NCBI GenBank assembly: GCA_022615295.1
Contig: JAKEHF010000201.1
Span: 1 to 7,057 of the forward strand
Source: Actinomycetota bacterium
GTDB taxonomy: Bacteria > Actinomycetota > Acidimicrobiia > Spongiisociales > ZC4RG35
Direction: 5' to 3'
Length of the DNA: 7,057 nt
A model generated the notes under the pieces. That model saw only the letters and a program-made list of their open reading frames with translations. It searched no databases and was not told the DNA's origin. This document shows positions 6,281 through 7,057 of the stretch, piece after piece. Every line of letters starts with the position of its first letter. Within the stretch, counting starts at the first letter, position 1. Position numbers and translations under genes: made by a program.

Positions 6281-6678
6281 CGGAGACTCCGCTCCACCAC
6301 GTTGGCGTCCACCCAGGTAGTGATCTCATCGAGAGGGGTCCCCGGAGTGAAGACACATCTGATCCCGGCCTCCTCGAGAGCCGGCTTGTCGCTGTCGGGG
6401 ATCACCCCGCCCCCGAACACCACGACGTCCCCGGCACCCCGTGACTCCAACTCCACGACGACCTGGGGGAAGAGGGTGTTGTGGGCCCCGGAGAGCGAGG
6501 AGAGACCCACCGCATCCACGTCCTCCTGCAAGGCGGTCTCGGCGATCTGTGCCGGGGTCTGGTGGAGACCCGAGTAGATCACCTCGAACCCGGCGTCACG
6601 CAGCGCCCTCGCCACCACCTTGGCGCCCCGGTCATGACCGTCGAGACCCGGCTTGGCGATGAGGATCCTGCGTGGCAT
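6277..6678 (-). CDS. Cobalamin-binding subunit of a methylmalonyl-CoA mutase-type acyl-CoA mutase
   Basis: The product is 133 residues, the size of a free-standing B12-binding subunit (as in two-subunit isobutyryl-, 2-hydroxyisobutyryl- and archaeal methylmalonyl-CoA mutases). The B12 Rossmann-fold signature is complete: Asp13-x-His15-x-x-Gly18 within GLDGHDRGAKVVA, where His15 supplies the lower axial ligand; Ser61-x-Leu63 within GLSSLSGAH; and Gly90-Gly91-Gly92 within VFGGGVIP. The YSGLHQTP segment at 36-43 is typical of acyl-CoA mutases rather than methionine synthase. The protein would pair with a separate catalytic subunit to rearrange the carbon skeleton of an acyl-CoA. The catalytic subunit is not in the window. 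Placement directly before sucC (4-base overlap) favours methylmalonyl-CoA to succinyl-CoA, but the sequence alone does not exclude other acyl-CoA mutases. The ATG at 6678 lacks a clear Shine-Dalgarno. This is the first gene of the operon. Confidence 0.92.
   Translation of the reverse strand: MPRRILIAKPGLDGHDRGAKVVARALRDAGFEVIYSGLHQTPAQIAETALQEDVDAVGLSSLSGAHNTLFPQVVVELESRGAGDVVVFGGGVIPDSDKPALEEAGIRCVFTPGTPLDEITTWVDANVVERSLR
6287..6290 (-). promoter_or_regulatory. Ribosome binding site supporting the TTG start of sucC
   Basis: On the minus strand GGAG lies 6 bases before the TTG at 6280, inside the end of the B12-subunit gene. Its spacing supports initiation at TTG, consistent with the conserved N-terminal residues of SucC. 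Confidence 0.55.
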
Positions 6679-6772
6679 CGGTGGCCGCCGAGGCTAGTGG
6701 CGCAAACCTCAGGTAGTACGGGTGGCTCCAGGCCAACGAACTCTCTCCAGAATGCGGCCTACCCTTAACCGG
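6679..6772. promoter_or_regulatory. Divergent promoter region between the B12/sucCD operon and tal
   Basis: This 94-base gap must hold the start signals of both the minus-strand operon and tal. Toward tal, TACCCT at 6760-6765 fits TAnnnT and ends 7 bases before the ATG at 6773, with no Shine-Dalgarno, so tal is probably leaderless. Toward the operon, TAGCCT (6696-6691 on the minus strand) lies 12 bases before the ATG at 6678 and would give a leader of only a few bases. Neither has a convincing -35 hexamer. I see no long inverted repeat, riboswitch-like structure or cobalamin box. Confidence 0.4.
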
Positions 6773-7057
6773 ATGACGCGTCTGAGAGGTCTGACCGCGG
6801 CCGGGGTGAGCGTCTGGTCGGACCAGATCTCGAGGAGGATGCTCGACAGCGGCGAGCTGGCGATGAGGGTCGAACGTGACGTGGTTAGCGGGGTCACCTC
6901 CAACCCGACCATCTTCGCCGGGGCCATCGTCGGCTCCGACGACTACAGGGACCAACTCGACGACCTGAGACGGGCCGCGGTCCCCGCCGAGGAGATCGTG
7001 AAGACGCTGATGGCCACCGACCTGACTCGCGCTTGCGACGTCCTGTCTCCGGTTCAC
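6773..7057 (+). CDS. tal: Transaldolase, N-terminal 95 residues, runs off the right edge
   Basis: The frame is open from ATG at 6773 to the last base (95 codons). It begins with LTAAGVSVWSDQISRRMLDS, corresponding to the actinobacterial transaldolase pattern A-G-V-S-x-W-x-D-x-x-S-R, and continues with SGVTSNPTIFAGAI, the hallmark G-V-T-x-N-P-T/S-I-F strand of the barrel. Asp17 corresponds to the conserved Asp of the family. The Schiff-base lysine lies beyond the window. The enzyme transfers a dihydroxyacetone unit between sugar phosphates in the non-oxidative pentose phosphate pathway, in the cytoplasm. An in-frame ATG at 6752 would add seven residues. I prefer 6773 because a -10-like TACCCT ends 7 bases before it, consistent with a leaderless transcript, and because it gives the usual short N-terminus. 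The gene is divergent from the cobalamin/sucCD operon. Confidence 0.9.
   Translation, partial: MTRLRGLTAAGVSVWSDQISRRMLDSGELAMRVERDVVSGVTSNPTIFAGAIVGSDDYRDQLDDLRRAAVPAEEIVKTLMATDLTRACDVLSPVH

Noticed and set aside
6281..6296. Small hairpin with the sucC Shine-Dalgarno in its loop
   Set aside because: GGAG-CGGAGT-CTCC can form only four Watson-Crick pairs, too weak to claim a regulatory element without conservation data.
6632..7057. Minus-strand open frame entering from the right edge
   Set aside because: It is antisense to transaldolase and continues over the divergent promoter region into the B12-subunit gene; its composition is that of a shadow frame.

Overview
The window is GC-rich, gene-dense DNA from an actinobacterium-like genome. 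The pointers are a DinB/MDMPI-type enzyme of the mycothiol-dependent class, an actinobacterial-style transaldolase, a stand-alone cobalamin-binding mutase subunit, and third codon positions that are almost all G or C in the core genes. Nothing in the window names a genus. An uncultured Acidimicrobiia-like lineage is a guess from overall resemblance. I see no rRNA, tRNA, CRISPR array, transposase or insertion sequence.

Layout from left to right: (1) Minus strand, 1334 down to 1: lemA followed one base later by the N-terminal 261 residues of a DUF2207 membrane protein that runs off the left edge. This LemA-DUF2207 pair is a known envelope gene pair of unclear function. (2) Plus strand, 1607-3459: two exported proteins of unknown function, one probably broken by a frameshift and one a lipoprotein. 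Codon use here is clearly less GC-biased than on either side, so this looks like an acquired or fast-evolving insert between two housekeeping blocks. (3) Minus strand, 6678 down to 3485: a tightly overlapping four-gene operon with the order cobalamin-binding mutase subunit, sucC, sucD, MDMPI-fold enzyme. (4) Plus strand, 6773 to the right edge: the first 95 codons of transaldolase, divergent from the operon across a 94-base intergenic stretch.

The operon makes metabolic sense. The B12-binding subunit belongs to an acyl-CoA mutase that, if it is methylmalonyl-CoA mutase, produces succinyl-CoA. Succinyl-CoA synthetase (SucCD) then interconverts succinyl-CoA and succinate with substrate-level phosphorylation. 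The catalytic mutase subunit is not in this window. The fourth gene is a probable metal- and thiol-dependent enzyme whose link to the other three is unclear.

The observations most worth a second look are: the CoA-binding domain of SucD, whose two CoA-contact loops are non-canonical and which carries an insertion of about 19 residues; the frameshift separating a signal peptide with an excellent ribosome binding site from its mature domain; the compositional islet at 1607-3459; and the apparently leaderless promoters of lemA and tal.
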